64,000 nt of DNA from SHXO01 sp964523885 (GCA_964523885.1 CAZFYX010000108.1:1-64000), one strand, 5' to 3'; counted from the first letter of the stretch, positions 39,486-48,841 are shown. Numbers and translations: made by a program. Notes: generated by a model not told the origin, from the sequence alone.

Positions 39486-40082
39486 TCAGGCAGCGGCCGG
39501 CGCGGGCCGCTGCAGGCCACGGGCGAACGCGACGAGCTCCGGGAAGAACGTGCGGAAATCGCGCTCGAATGCCACGTACTGGGCGCGCAGCTCGGCGCCG
39601 CCGCCGGCGAGCAGGTTGCCGCGTCTGAGCCGTGTGCCCATGCGGTCGATCGCGTGCTCGATCGAATCCACCTCGGCATAGGAGCCGAGCCAGTCGCCGC
39701 GCGCCATGTAGGGGGCGATGCGCTGCAGCCGATCGGGCAGCAGCGCGCGATGCTCCTCCAGCAGGCGGTACACGCGCGCGCTGAACGCCGCGAGCGGCTC
39801 GTCGGCGTAGTCGCGCCAGTGGCGGGCGAGGAAGTGATCGAAGAACATGTCGGTCAGCACGCCGGCGAAGCGGCGGTGCGCCGGCGAGACGCGGTTGCGG
39901 CTTTCCCGCACCACCGGATGCGCGTCGGTGAACGTGTCGATGTTGCGGTGGTGGATCAGCGCGCGCTCCAGCGCACCCGGATAGCGGCCCGCCACCGGCC
40001 CCTTGACGAAATCGCCCATGAGTCCGCCGAGCAGCCCCAGCGGGGTGGGTTCGGCGAGATGGAGGTGGGCGAGGAAATTCAA
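39486..40082 (-). CDS. acpH: Acyl carrier protein phosphodiesterase (AcpH family)
   Basis: The protein has 198 residues. The start is TTG at 40082 because homologues begin MNFLAHLHLA. Family motifs are NFLAHLHLAEPTPLGLLGGL, MGDFVKGPVAGRYPGALERA, then HHRNIDTFTDAHPVV with the HD residues of the metal site and LTDMFFDHFLARHW. The enzyme removes 4'-phosphopantetheine from holo-ACP. It lies 21 bases downstream of the Gcr gene start in the same direction, so it may be the first gene of a two-gene unit. Confidence 0.85.
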   Translation of the reverse strand: MNFLAHLHLAEPTPLGLLGGLMGDFVKGPVAGRYPGALERALIHHRNIDTFTDAHPVVRESRNRVSPAHRRFAGVLTDMFFDHFLARHWRDYADEPLAAFSARVYRLLEEHRALLPDRLQRIAPYMARGDWLGSYAEVDSIEHAIDRMGTRLRRGNLLAGGGAELRAQYVAFERDFRTFFPELVAFARGLQRPAPAAA

Positions 40083-40217
40083 GGCTGGACGAGGCGGGGG
40101 CGCAGGCTGAACTTTACCGCAAGCGCCGCGGAAAAGGCCGGCGTACCATTGCTTCCGCAGAGAGCACCGCCGCCCCGTGCCGCCAGGCCCGGGCAGGCGC
40201 CGGACCTGGAGGAGCGC

Positions 40218-41114
40218 ATGACCGTCTACCCCGTCACGGACGCATTCGCCGCGGAAGTCGGCGACGTCGACCTGAGCCGTCCGCTGACGGCCGAGCAGCA
40301 CGCCGAGATCGAGGCGCTGTTCAACCGCCACTCGGTCCTGGTCTTTCCCGACCAGGCGCTGACCATCGACCAGCACCTGGACTTCGCACGCACCTTCGGT
40401 CCGCTGGAGACGACCATCCACGCCACCCGCAGCGATTCGCAGCTGCGCGTGCGGGCGGAGATCGCCGACGTGTCGAACCTCGCCCCGGGCAACGAGATCT
40501 GGGGCGAGAAGAGCCGCAAGCGGATGTTCGAGATGGGCAACCGCATGTGGCACACCGACAGCTCGTTCAAGCGCGTCCCGGCCAAGGTGTCGCTGCTGTA
40601 TTCGCGCAGCATCCCGCCGGTCGGGGGACAGACCGAGTACGCAGACATGCGCGCGGCCTACGACGCGCTTCCCGAGTCGATGAGGCAGCGGCTGCAGGGC
40701 CTGGTGGCCGAGCACGCGATCATGCACTCGCGCCGCAAGCTCGGCTTCACCGACTTCAACGACGAGGAGAATCAGGCGCTGCCGCCGGTGCCGCAGACGC
40801 TGGTGCGCCGGCATCCGGGGTCGGGCCGCATGACGCTGTACCTCGCTTCGCACGCGGGGCGCATCCTCGGCATGGGCGATGCCGAGGGCAAGGCGCTGCT
40901 GGAGGAGCTCACCGCGCACGCGACGCAGCGGCAGTTCGTCTACACGCACCGCTGGCGCCTGCACGACCTGGTAATGTGGGACAACCGCTGCACGATGCAC
41001 CGCGGCCGCCCCTACGACGACCTGCGCTGGCCGCGCGACATGCACCGGGCCACGGTGGCGGACGTGGCGCCCACCTGCGAGCAGGAAGGGGTGAAGGTGC
41101 CGGCTGCGGCCTGA
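40218..41114 (+). CDS. TauD/TfdA-family Fe(II)/2-oxoglutarate dioxygenase
   Basis: The protein has 298 residues from ATG 40218. The metal triad fits His112 and Asp114 (MWHTDSSF) and His261 (CTMHRG), and Arg277 in MHRATV should hold 2-oxoglutarate. FTLEGIW-like spacing and the early VSNLAPGNEIWGEKSRKRMF stretch place it nearer TfdA (2,4-D dioxygenase) than taurine dioxygenase. It may release sulfite or break an ether; the close sulfur-assimilation cluster makes a sulfonate or sulfate-ester substrate possible. It is convergent with cbiX. Confidence 0.88.
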   Translation: MTVYPVTDAFAAEVGDVDLSRPLTAEQHAEIEALFNRHSVLVFPDQALTIDQHLDFARTFGPLETTIHATRSDSQLRVRAEIADVSNLAPGNEIWGEKSRKRMFEMGNRMWHTDSSFKRVPAKVSLLYSRSIPPVGGQTEYADMRAAYDALPESMRQRLQGLVAEHAIMHSRRKLGFTDFNDEENQALPPVPQTLVRRHPGSGRMTLYLASHAGRILGMGDAEGKALLEELTAHATQRQFVYTHRWRLHDLVMWDNRCTMHRGRPYDDLRWPRDMHRATVADVAPTCEQEGVKVPAAA

Positions 41115-41121
41115 GGCGGTG

Positions 41122-41484
41122 TCAGCGCGCGCTGCGCAGGCAGTAATCGGCGATTGCCGCCAGCACCTGGCCGTCCTCGCCGGCGGCGCCCGCTGCCTGC
41201 AGCTGCACGCCGGAAGCGGCCCGGGCTGCTTCGATGATGGCCGGCAGGTCCCGGCGCAGATGACCGCCCGTGCCAAGGAAGATCGGCACCACCACCGCGT
41301 GCGTGACGCCTTGATGCCCGAGTTCGCGCGCCGCCTCGCCCAGGTCCGGCTGCATCAGCTCCAGGAACGCCAGCGTCACCGGACCGTCGTGCTGCTTCGA
41401 CACCAGCCCGCGCAGCCGGTCGAACGGCTCGCGCCAGCGCGGGTCGCGTGCGCCGTGGGCGAAGAGGATGAGGCCGGTGGGCAT
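41122..41484 (-). CDS. cbiX: Sirohydrochlorin chelatase, CbiX short form
   Basis: The protein has 120 residues, the length of the small CbiX/SirB form. It has ILFAHGARDPRWREPFDRLR at the N-terminus with catalytic His10, and VVVPIFLGTGGHLRRDLP with the second His (GGHLRRD). It inserts iron into sirohydrochlorin to give siroheme, the prosthetic group of the sulfite reductase encoded in the same cluster. It is the last gene of the leftward cys group; 133 bases with a GC-rich repeat separate it from cobA. Confidence 0.9.
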   Translation of the reverse strand: MPTGLILFAHGARDPRWREPFDRLRGLVSKQHDGPVTLAFLELMQPDLGEAARELGHQGVTHAVVVPIFLGTGGHLRRDLPAIIEAARAASGVQLQAAGAAGEDGQVLAAIADYCLRSAR

Positions 41485-41617
41485 GGTGCGGGGATTTTAG
41501 CGGACCTGCGGCGCTCTCCTCGCCCTTTCAAGGTGGCGGTCGGGAGGGGATGGGTGTTGGTGGTGTGCATGGAAACCCATCCCCACCCTGGCCCTCCCGT
41601 TGAAGGGGAGGGAGGCG

Positions 41618-42373
41618 CTACGCGCGCAGCCGTTGATCCGGCTGCTGCTCGTGCGCGCTGACGAGCTGCTCGTAGACCTCACCGACCAGCAGCAGCGCGG
41701 GACCGTCCCCGAGCCGGACGGCCGCTTGCGCGAGCCGATCGACGCGAGTCGCCACGACGCGCTCGCCCGGCAGCGATGCATTCTCGACGAACACCGCCGG
41801 CCGCGACGCGCTGACACCCGCTGCGATCAAGCCCTCGGAAATGGTTTCCGCCTGGCGGCTTGCCATGTACAGCACCACCGTGTCCGCGGCTGCGGCCGGT
41901 GTCGCCCAGTCGTGCCCGGACTCGCCGTCGCCCACGCGTGGCGTGAGGAAGGCCACGCTGCGGCTCACGCCGCGCTCGGTGAGCGACTGCCCCACATCCG
42001 CGCTCGCCGCAAACGCCGAGCTGATCCCCGGCACGACCTCGCAACGCACGCCCGCGACCTGGAGCGCATCGATCTCTTCCTGTGCACGCCCGAACAGCAA
42101 GGGGTCGCCGCCCTTCAGGCGCACCACCACCGCGTGGCGCTGCGCGGCGTCGACCAGCTGCTTGTTGATGAAGCGCTGCGCCGTGGACAGCCGTCCGCAG
42201 CGCTTGCCGACCGGCACCAGCACTGCGTCCGGCCGCGCAAGCGCCAGGGTGTCCGCGTGCACCAGGGCGTCGTGGAACACGATGTCGGCGCGCTCGAGCA
42301 GCTTCGCCGCGCGCAACGTGAGCAGGTCGGGCGCGCCGGGTCCCGCGCCGACGAGATAGACGGTACCAGTCAT
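41618..42373 (-). CDS. cobA: Uroporphyrinogen-III C-methyltransferase (SUMT)
   Basis: The protein has 251 residues. Motifs are VYLVGAGPGAPDLLTLRAAK (SAM loop), RLKGGDPLLFGRAQEEIDAL, EVVPGISSAFAASADVGQSL and the TPRVGDGESGHDWA segment. It methylates uroporphyrinogen III twice to precorrin-2, en route to siroheme. It lacks the CysG oxidase/chelatase domains, so chelation is done by CbiX. The start overlaps the cysN stop by four bases, so it is translated with sulfate activation genes. Confidence 0.92.
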   Translation of the reverse strand: MTGTVYLVGAGPGAPDLLTLRAAKLLERADIVFHDALVHADTLALARPDAVLVPVGKRCGRLSTAQRFINKQLVDAAQRHAVVVRLKGGDPLLFGRAQEEIDALQVAGVRCEVVPGISSAFAASADVGQSLTERGVSRSVAFLTPRVGDGESGHDWATPAAAADTVVLYMASRQAETISEGLIAAGVSASRPAVFVENASLPGERVVATRVDRLAQAAVRLGDGPALLLVGEVYEQLVSAHEQQPDQRLRA

Positions 42374-43659
42374 GCCACCGTGCCTCCGGCGACGGTCCGG
42401 TTGGTGGCCTCGTCGATCACGATGAATGCGCCCGTGGTGCGGTTGCTGCGATAGGGATCCACTGCGAGCGGCTTCTGCGTGCGCAGCCGCACGCGTGCGA
42501 TGTCGTTCATGGACAGTGAATCGGGCTGGTCGATGAGGCGCAGCGTGTCCACGTCGATCCGGTGCTCCAGCGTCGCGAACTTCGCCCGCACGGTCGCGCC
42601 GCCGTGCTTGATGAGGTAGGGCCGCGAGGGCACCAGGGGTTCGCTGTCGAACCAGCAGACCTCGGCAGCGATGTCCTGCCCGACCTGCGGCGCTGCGGCC
42701 GGGGCGGCGAGCAGGTCGCCGCGCGACAGGTCGATCTCGCGATCGAGCCGCAGCGTGACCGCCATGTCCGCGGTGGCCGCCTCCACGGTGCCGTCCGGGG
42801 TCAGGATCTCGGCGACCCGCGCGGGGACGCCGGAGGGCAGGGCCACGATCTCGCTGCCCACCGTCACCCGGCCCGATGCCACCGTACCCTGGTAACCGCG
42901 GAACTCGCGCTGCTCGAAGCCCGACCCGGGCTGGGCGTTGCCGCCGGCCACGCGCACCACGCGCTGCACCGGGAAGCGCAGCGGCTGGTCCGACTCGTCG
43001 TGGCGGGCGGGGGTCGTCTCGAGGTACTCCAGCAGCGTCGGCCCGTCGTACCACGACAGCGCGTCCCCGCGCTCCACCACCATGTCCCCGCGCAGTGCCG
43101 ACAGCGGGATCTCCTGCACTTCGGCGAAGCCCAGGCCGGTGGCGAACTGGTGGAACTGCACGCGGATGCGCTCGAAGGCTGCGCGCGAGTCCTCCACGAG
43201 ATCCATCTTGTTCACGGCCAGCACGACGCGCGGGATGCCGACCCAGCGCGCGAGGTAGGCGTGCCGGCGGGTCTGCTGCAGCAGTCCATGGCGCACGTCG
43301 ACCAGCAGCACGGCGACATCGGCGGTGCTGGCCGCCGTCACCATGTTGCGCGTGTACTGGGCATGTCCCGGGGAATCGCCGATAATGAACTTGCGCGCCG
43401 GCGTTGCGAAGTAGCGGTAGGCCACGTCGATCGTGATGCCCTGCTCGCGCTCGGCCAGCAGCCCGTCGGTGAGGAGGGACAGGTCGATGGCCTCCAGCCC
43501 GCGGCGGCGGGAGGCCGCCTGCAGCGCGGTGACCTGGTCGGCGAGCAGCCCCTTGCTGTCGTAGAGCAGGCGCCCGATCAGCGTGCTCTTGCCGTCGTCG
43601 ACGCTCCCCGCGGTGATGAAGCGCAGCAGGCCGGCACGGCCGGTGGTGGTCGCGGCCAT
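42370..43659 (-). CDS. cysN: Sulfate adenylyltransferase subunit 1, GTPase
   Basis: The protein has 429 residues. The EF-Tu-like GTPase domain has the P-loop in ITAGSVDDGKSTLIG (residues 16-30), GDSPGHAQYTRNMVTAAS (switch II, DxPGH) and AVNKMDLVED. Two beta-barrel domains follow. Length and ending show CysN only, without a fused APS kinase (CysC) domain, so the pathway must go directly from APS to sulfite. It couples GTP hydrolysis to APS formation by CysD. The start overlaps cysD by one base. Confidence 0.95.
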   Translation of the reverse strand: MAATTTGRAGLLRFITAGSVDDGKSTLIGRLLYDSKGLLADQVTALQAASRRRGLEAIDLSLLTDGLLAEREQGITIDVAYRYFATPARKFIIGDSPGHAQYTRNMVTAASTADVAVLLVDVRHGLLQQTRRHAYLARWVGIPRVVLAVNKMDLVEDSRAAFERIRVQFHQFATGLGFAEVQEIPLSALRGDMVVERGDALSWYDGPTLLEYLETTPARHDESDQPLRFPVQRVVRVAGGNAQPGSGFEQREFRGYQGTVASGRVTVGSEIVALPSGVPARVAEILTPDGTVEAATADMAVTLRLDREIDLSRGDLLAAPAAAPQVGQDIAAEVCWFDSEPLVPSRPYLIKHGGATVRAKFATLEHRIDVDTLRLIDQPDSLSMNDIARVRLRTQKPLAVDPYRSNRTTGAFIVIDEATNRTVAGGTVA

Positions 43660-44603
43660 CAGAAGTAACCTTCTTTCTTGCGCAGCTCCATGGCCGCCTC
43701 GTTGGTCTGGTCGTCGAGGCGGGTGGCGCCGCGCTCGGTGATGCGGGTCTCGGCGGTCTCGCGCACGATCTCGTCGATCGTCGCTGCGCTCGACTCCACG
43801 GGCGCGGTACAGGTGATGTCACCCACGGTGCGGAAGCGCACGCTGACTTCCTCGACCCGGTCGCCGTCGCGCGCGGGCGTCAGGTCGGTCACCGGGACGA
43901 GCGCGGTGCCGCGGCGCACGACCGGCCGGCGATGCGCGAAGTAGATCTCCGGCAGCGGAATCCGCTCGCGCCGGATGTACTGCCAGACGTCGAGCTCGGT
44001 CCAGTTGGAGATCGGGAACACGCGGATGTTCTCGCCCGGGCGTACGCGGCCGTTGTAGAGCGACCACAGCTCGGGGCGCTGGTTCTTCGGGTCCCACTGC
44101 CCGAACTCGTCGCGGAAGGAGAACATGCGCTCCTTGGCGCGCGCCTTTTCCTCGTCGCGGCGGGCGCCGCCGATGCAGGCGTCGAAGCCGAGCTCCGCGA
44201 TTGCATCGAGGAGGGTGACCGACTGGTGCGGGTTGCGCGGCTCGTCCGGATGGCGCAGGCGGACGCGGCCGCTGCGGATCGAGTCGCCCACCGACCGCAC
44301 CACCAGCTTCAGGCCGCGCTCCTGCGCGATGCGGTCGCGGAAGGCGATGACCTCGGGGAAGTTGTGCTCGGTGTCGATGTGCAGCAGGGTGAACGGCACC
44401 CGCTCGGGGAAGAACGCGCGCTCGGCCAGTCGCAGCACCACCGCGGAATCCTTGCCGCCGGAGAACAGCAGCGCGACGTTGCGGCACTCTGCGGCCACCT
44501 CGCGCAGGATGAAGATGGACTCGGCTTCGAGCGCGTCCAGGTGGGTCCAGGACTTCGCTTTCGGCGCGGTCGCGGACTGCGGCACTTCGATGGCGATGCT
44601 CAT
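43659..44603 (-). CDS. cysD: Sulfate adenylyltransferase subunit 2
   Basis: The protein has 314 residues. It has LDALEAESIFILREVAAECR and the PP-loop NVALLFSGGKDSAVVLRLA (SGGKDS), followed by HIDTEHNFPEVIAFRD and the R-rich GGARRDEEKARAKERMFSFR segment. It forms adenylyl-sulfate from ATP and sulfate with CysN. It stands upstream of cysN in the leftward operon with a one-base overlap, and 39 bases after cysH. Confidence 0.95.
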   Translation of the reverse strand: MSIAIEVPQSATAPKAKSWTHLDALEAESIFILREVAAECRNVALLFSGGKDSAVVLRLAERAFFPERVPFTLLHIDTEHNFPEVIAFRDRIAQERGLKLVVRSVGDSIRSGRVRLRHPDEPRNPHQSVTLLDAIAELGFDACIGGARRDEEKARAKERMFSFRDEFGQWDPKNQRPELWSLYNGRVRPGENIRVFPISNWTELDVWQYIRRERIPLPEIYFAHRRPVVRRGTALVPVTDLTPARDGDRVEEVSVRFRTVGDITCTAPVESSAATIDEIVRETAETRITERGATRLDDQTNEAAMELRKKEGYF

Positions 44604-44642
44604 GACTGCGATCCTTCTGCCGGTGCTCCGGATTCGGGGTGT

Positions 44643-45362
44643 TCAGGCCTCCGCGGTGGCCTTGCTGCGCACCAGCCGGCCGCTCTCGTCCACGTGCAGC
44701 CCGCACTCCTTCGAGGCGGGCTGCTCCCACCACCAGCGTCCGGCACGGGCGTCCTCGCCCGGCTCGATCGCGCGCGTGCAGGGCGCGCAGCCGATGCTCG
44801 GGTAGCCGCGCTGGTGCAGGGCATTGATCGGCACGTCGTAGCGGTGCACGTAGGCCCACACGTCGGCCTCGGTCCACTCGGCGAGCGGGTTGAGCTTCAG
44901 CAGGCCGTTGGCCTGGTCGAAGGCGAGCACCTCGACGTCGGTGCGGGTGACCGACTGCTCGCGGCGCAGGCCGGTGATCCACAGGGCCTTTCCCTGCAGG
45001 GCGCGCCTGAGCGGGCCCAGCTTGCGGATCGCGCAGCAGCGCTTGCGCAGCTCGATGCCGTCGTAGAACGCGTTCACGCCGTGCTGCGTGACGAAGGGCT
45101 CCAGCTCGACGAGATCCGGCGAGAGCACGCGCACCGGCAGGCGGTAGACCTGCTGCGCGCGTGCGATCAGCTCGTGGGTCTCCGGATGCAGCCGGCCGGT
45201 GTCCAGCGTGAAGATATCGATCGCCAGTCCGAGCCGGTGGATCAGGTCGAGGATGACCATGTCCTCGGCGCCGAAGCTGGAGGCGAAGGTCGCCGGCGAG
45301 TGCCGCTCCGCCGCCTCCGAGAGCCGGCGCGAGGCCTCGGCGGTCAGGTGGTCGAGGCTCAT
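44643..45362 (-). CDS. cysH: Assimilatory adenylyl-sulfate (APS) reductase
   Basis: The protein has 239 residues. PP-loop-like motif ATFASSFGAEDMVILDLIH, then FTLDTGRLHPETHELI, with CC pairs in ELRKRCCAIRKLGPL and GCAPCTRAIEPGED for a [4Fe-4S] cluster. The CC...CxxC set marks APS reductases; PAPS reductases lack it. This agrees with the absence of a CysC domain. It reduces APS to sulfite with thioredoxin. It overlaps the DUF934 gene by four bases. Confidence 0.95.
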   Translation of the reverse strand: MSLDHLTAEASRRLSEAAERHSPATFASSFGAEDMVILDLIHRLGLAIDIFTLDTGRLHPETHELIARAQQVYRLPVRVLSPDLVELEPFVTQHGVNAFYDGIELRKRCCAIRKLGPLRRALQGKALWITGLRREQSVTRTDVEVLAFDQANGLLKLNPLAEWTEADVWAYVHRYDVPINALHQRGYPSIGCAPCTRAIEPGEDARAGRWWWEQPASKECGLHVDESGRLVRSKATAEA

Positions 45363-45874
45363 GCGGCGCTCCTCGCCGCAGCGAACCGCCGCGCGAACAG
45401 CGGGCCGCGGTCGGCCGCGGCCTGGTACACCTCGCTGAAGTCGTCGAACGCCTGCAGCGCCGACCCGACGTCCTGGTCTGCGCGCAGCGCGAACGCGTCG
45501 AAGCCGCAGCGGGCGAGGTCGAACAGGGTGTCGCGGATGATGTCGCCGAACGCCCGCAGCTCGCCGCGGAAGCCGTGGCGCTCCCGGAGCAGGCGCGCGG
45601 TCGAGTAGCCGCGGCCGTCGGTGAAGGCAGGGAAGTGAACCGCGATCAGCTCGGGCAGCGGGCAGCCGGCGAACAGCGCGGCCGGGTCATCCGCGGGAGC
45701 CAGCCACACGCCGCTGCGGCCGGCCCGCCCCAGCAGGCTGGTGCACTGCTCGCGCCAGAGCGCGAGCGGCACCACGATATCCTCGCCTGCCGCGGCGGAA
45801 GCCAGTTCGTCCGCATTCTGCAGGATGCGCCAGGGGTCGGGCACCACCTGGCGGTGCTTAATCAGCGTACTCAT
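45359..45874 (-). CDS. DUF934 protein, sulfite reductase-associated
   Basis: The protein has 171 residues. DUF934 is recognised by LIAVHFPAFTDGRGYSTARL, RERHGFRGELRAFGDIIRDT and the following DLARCGFDAFALRADQD. Proteins of this family are always near CysI/CysH in beta- and gammaproteobacteria and are thought to help sulfite reductase, perhaps as an electron-transfer or assembly partner. It overlaps cysI by 17 bases and cysH by 4, so it is part of the core operon. Confidence 0.93.
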   Translation of the reverse strand: MSTLIKHRQVVPDPWRILQNADELASAAAGEDIVVPLALWREQCTSLLGRAGRSGVWLAPADDPAALFAGCPLPELIAVHFPAFTDGRGYSTARLLRERHGFRGELRAFGDIIRDTLFDLARCGFDAFALRADQDVGSALQAFDDFSEVYQAAADRGPLFARRFAAARSAA

Positions 45875-47519
45875 AGACGGAAGCCTTGAAGGGTTCGATG
45901 CCGATGCGGTGCACGACGTCGATGAAGCGCTCCTCCTCGGAGTCGCGGCGCGCGAGGTAGGTGTCGATCAGCCGCTCGACCACGTCGGGGACCTCGGCGC
46001 GAGCAACTGACGGGCCGATCACGCGGCCCAGTGCAGCGTGGTTGCCCTGGCGGCCGCCGATGGAGATCTGGTACCACTCCTGTCCGTTCTTGTCGACGCC
46101 GAGGATGCCGATGTGACCCACGTGGTGGTGCCCGCAGGAGTTCATGCAGCCGGAGATGTTGAGGTCCAGATCGCCGATGTCGTGCTGGTAGTCGAGATCG
46201 TCGAAGCGCGCCTGGATCGACTGCGCCACCGGGATCGACACCGCGTTGGCGAGCGAGCAGAAGTCGCCGCCCGGACAGGCGATGATGTTGGTGAGCAGGC
46301 CGATGTTCGGGGTGGCGAGACCGAGAGCGCCGGCCTCCAGCCACAGGTCGTGCAGGTTGCGCTTCTCGACGTCGGCCAGCACCAGGTTCTGCTCGTGGCT
46401 GACGCGCAGCTCGCCATAGCTGTAGCGGTCGGCCAGGTCGGCCACGGCGTCCATCTGGTCGGCCGTGGCGTCCCCCGGTGGCACGCCGGTCTTCTTCAGC
46501 GACAGGGTGACGGCCGCGTAGCCCGGGACCCGGTGCGCGTGCACATTGCGCGCCACCCAGCGCGCGAACGCGGGCTCGGCCTTCAGGCGCGCCTCGAAGC
46601 CTGGATCGGTGTCGTGCAGCGCCATGTAGTCGGGCCGGGTGAAGCGCGCCTCGATGCGGGCGATCTCCTCGGGCACGAGGGTCCCGGGGCCGTCCTTCAG
46701 GTGCGACCACTCCTCTTCGACCTGGGCGGCGAAGCGCGCGGGCGTGAGGTCCTTCACCAGGATCTTGATCCGCGCCTTGTACTTGTTATCGCGCCGGCCA
46801 TGGCGGTTGTACACGCGCAGGATGGCGTCGAGATAGGTCAGCACGTGCTGCCACGGCACGAAATCGCGGATGACATGCCCGACGATCGGGGTACGGCCCA
46901 GGCCGCCGCCTACGATGATGCGGAAGCCGACCTCGCCTGCCTCGTTGCGCAGTGCGTGGATCCCGATGTCGTGCACCAGCGTCGCTGCGCGGTCGTCCTG
47001 CGCTCCGCTGATCGCGATCTTGAACTTGCGCGGCAGGAAGCCGAACTCCGGATGGAAGGTCGACCACTGGCGCATCGCTTCCGCCCAGACGAACGGATCG
47101 ACGATTTCGTCCGGGGCGATGCCCGCGAAATGGTCGGTGGTGATGTTGCGCACGCAGTTGCCGCTGGTCTGGATGGCGTGCATCTGCACCCCGGCCAGGT
47201 GGGCCAGGATGTCGGGCACGTCCTCCAGGCGCGGCCAGTTGTATTGCAGGTTCTGGCGCGTGCTGAAGTGACCGTAGCCGCGATCGTACTTCCGCGCGAT
47301 GAACGCGAGCTTGCGCAACTGGCGCGACGAGAGCAGCCCGTAGGGGATCGCCACGCGCAGCATCGGCGCGTGCTTCTGCACGTACAGGCCGTTGCGCAGC
47401 CGCAGGGGACGGAACTCGTCCTCGCTCAGGCTGCCCGCGAGGAAGCGGCGGGTCTGGTCGCGGAACTGCGCGACGCGCTCGTCGACGATGCGTTGGTCGA
47501 TGTGATCGTAGCGATACAT
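45858..47519 (-). CDS. cysI: Sulfite reductase hemoprotein (nitrite/sulfite reductase family)
   Basis: The protein has 553 residues. It has two ferredoxin-like/siroheme-binding halves; the second carries TNIIACPGGDFCSLANAVSI and LNISGCMNSCGHHHVGHIGI, whose Cys residues bind the [4Fe-4S] cluster and siroheme. The N-terminus has YGHFSTRQNLQYNWPRLEDV. It reduces sulfite to sulfide with six electrons. No flavoprotein partner (CysJ) is encoded nearby, so a ferredoxin or DUF934 is expected to supply electrons. It heads the leftward operon; a promoter should lie in 47520-47859. Confidence 0.93.
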   Translation of the reverse strand: MYRYDHIDQRIVDERVAQFRDQTRRFLAGSLSEDEFRPLRLRNGLYVQKHAPMLRVAIPYGLLSSRQLRKLAFIARKYDRGYGHFSTRQNLQYNWPRLEDVPDILAHLAGVQMHAIQTSGNCVRNITTDHFAGIAPDEIVDPFVWAEAMRQWSTFHPEFGFLPRKFKIAISGAQDDRAATLVHDIGIHALRNEAGEVGFRIIVGGGLGRTPIVGHVIRDFVPWQHVLTYLDAILRVYNRHGRRDNKYKARIKILVKDLTPARFAAQVEEEWSHLKDGPGTLVPEEIARIEARFTRPDYMALHDTDPGFEARLKAEPAFARWVARNVHAHRVPGYAAVTLSLKKTGVPPGDATADQMDAVADLADRYSYGELRVSHEQNLVLADVEKRNLHDLWLEAGALGLATPNIGLLTNIIACPGGDFCSLANAVSIPVAQSIQARFDDLDYQHDIGDLDLNISGCMNSCGHHHVGHIGILGVDKNGQEWYQISIGGRQGNHAALGRVIGPSVARAEVPDVVERLIDTYLARRDSEEERFIDVVHRIGIEPFKASVYEYAD

Positions 47520-47848
47520 GGGCTGTCCGAGACGGTCCCGGTGTTGTTCTCTGGAAAGGGAGAGAAACCGTGCTGCCGACCGTGGGTCAACAGCGCGGCG
47601 CCATGCAGATGGAGAGGAAGACCTGCATGCCCGGGGCGACGCCGGGGCGGACCGGGTGCGAAGCGGCGCGCGCCGTTTGCGTTACGGCAGCGGCAAGGGT
47701 ACGGAGCGCGACGCGGTCACCTGCGGTGACGCCTGCGTGCGTGCGCTGCCCGAATGTCCCTTGTCCGCCCATGTTCCGCTCTCGAATCAGGAGGGTGCAT
47801 GCTAGCAAGCAGGCGGCGCGGCACGAACGAACGAAGAACGATATCGAT

Positions 47849-47866
47849 ATTCTGTACGGCTATAAG
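47849..47866. promoter_or_regulatory. Candidate CysB site between cysB and cysI
   Basis: ATTCTGTACGGCTATAAG resembles ATTCTGTTTGGTTATAAG upstream of cysB at 48842-48859 in 15 of 18 positions. It lies in the 340-base gap 47520-47859, which holds no gene and must contain the promoter for the cysI operon. An ATATCGATAT palindrome (47841-47850) is adjacent. Binding by CysB is inference. Confidence 0.5.
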
Positions 47867-48831
47867 CGGGCCCTGGCACGGCGGGCGCTCGGTGCTTCGT
47901 CCGCTGCGCCGTTGTCCTGCCGTGCCGAATCGATCACCTGCCGGGTGAGGTGGGGCGCGAAGGCCTGGATGAAGGCGTAGGTGTAGCCGCGCAGGTAGGC
48001 GCTGCGCTTGACCGCGACCCGCGTGGTGTTGTTGCCGAACAGATGCCCGGCATCGATCGCGTGAAGATTGGTATCGCGCCTGGCGTCGAGCGCGACGGCA
48101 GCGACCACCCCGACGCCCAGGCCCAGCTCCGTGTAGGTCTTGATCACGTCCGCATCCAGCGCAGTGAGGACCACGTCCATGGCCAGCCCCTTGGCGGAGA
48201 ACGCCTCGTCCAGGTGCGAGCGGCCGGTGAACTCCGGGCTGTAGGTGATCAGCGGCCACGCGGCGACGTCCTCCAGCGTGAGCTTCCTCACCTTGGTCAA
48301 CGGGTGGCCCTTGGGCACGATCACGCAGTGATGCCAGGTGTAGCCGGGCAGGGCGATCAGATCGGGATAATGGTCGAGCGCCTCGGTGGCGATGGCCACG
48401 TCGGCGCGGCCGGCGAGCACCATCTCGGCGATCTGCGTGGGGCTGCCCTGCTGCAGCGACAGCCGCACCTTCGGATATTGCTCTCGAAATTGCTGCACGA
48501 CGCGCGGTAGCGCATAGCGCGCCTGCGTGTGGGTGGTCGCGATGGTGAGCGCGCCGCTGTCCTGGTCGGCGAATTCCTTGCCGACCTGCCGCAGGTTGTC
48601 GACCTCGCCGAGCAGGCGTTCGATGACCTGCACCACGACGCGGCCGGGATCGGTAAGGTCGACCAGGCGCTTGCCCCGGCGCACGAAGATCTCGACCCCG
48701 AGCTCGTCCTCGAGCTCCTTGATCTGCTTGCTGATGCCGGGCTGCGAGGTATAGAGCGCATTGGCGGCCTCCGTGAGGTTGAGGCCCTGCCTCACTGCCT
48801 CGCGCACGTAACGCAACTGCTGGAGGTTCAT
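47860..48831 (-). CDS. cysB: CysB-family LysR-type regulator
   Basis: The protein has 323 residues. The winged helix-turn-helix covers residues 1-60 (LQQLRYVREAVRQGLNLTEA, ALYTSQPGISKQIKELEDEL), and the ligand-binding part follows (SGALTIATTHTQARYALPRV). It is very close to CysB/Cbl, which activate sulfur assimilation in response to O-acetylserine and repress themselves. It is read in the same direction as cysI and could control both the cysI operon and the sulfate transport operon. A repeated motif stands in its own leader region. Confidence 0.92.
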   Translation of the reverse strand: MNLQQLRYVREAVRQGLNLTEAANALYTSQPGISKQIKELEDELGVEIFVRRGKRLVDLTDPGRVVVQVIERLLGEVDNLRQVGKEFADQDSGALTIATTHTQARYALPRVVQQFREQYPKVRLSLQQGSPTQIAEMVLAGRADVAIATEALDHYPDLIALPGYTWHHCVIVPKGHPLTKVRKLTLEDVAAWPLITYSPEFTGRSHLDEAFSAKGLAMDVVLTALDADVIKTYTELGLGVGVVAAVALDARRDTNLHAIDAGHLFGNNTTRVAVKRSAYLRGYTYAFIQAFAPHLTRQVIDSARQDNGAADEAPSARRARARL

Positions 48832-48841
48832 TGTGACGCTA

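Noticed and set aside
37830..41114. A plus-strand frame of more than 1,000 codons running across the Gcr and AcpH genes into the TauD gene
   Set aside because: It is antisense to well-recognised genes and continues into the true TauD frame only by chance. High GC content keeps stop codons rare; only the part from 40218 has family support.
41485..41617. GC-rich inverted repeats between cbiX and cobA as a mobile element
   Set aside because: They look like a common intergenic boilerplate repeat (CCCTCCC-GGGGAGGG). No terminal repeats or gene were found.
47587..47808. A possible leader peptide for the cysI operon in the gap between cysB and cysI
   Set aside because: The frame has no ribosome binding site and no cysteine-run attenuator pattern; the gap is more likely regulatory DNA.
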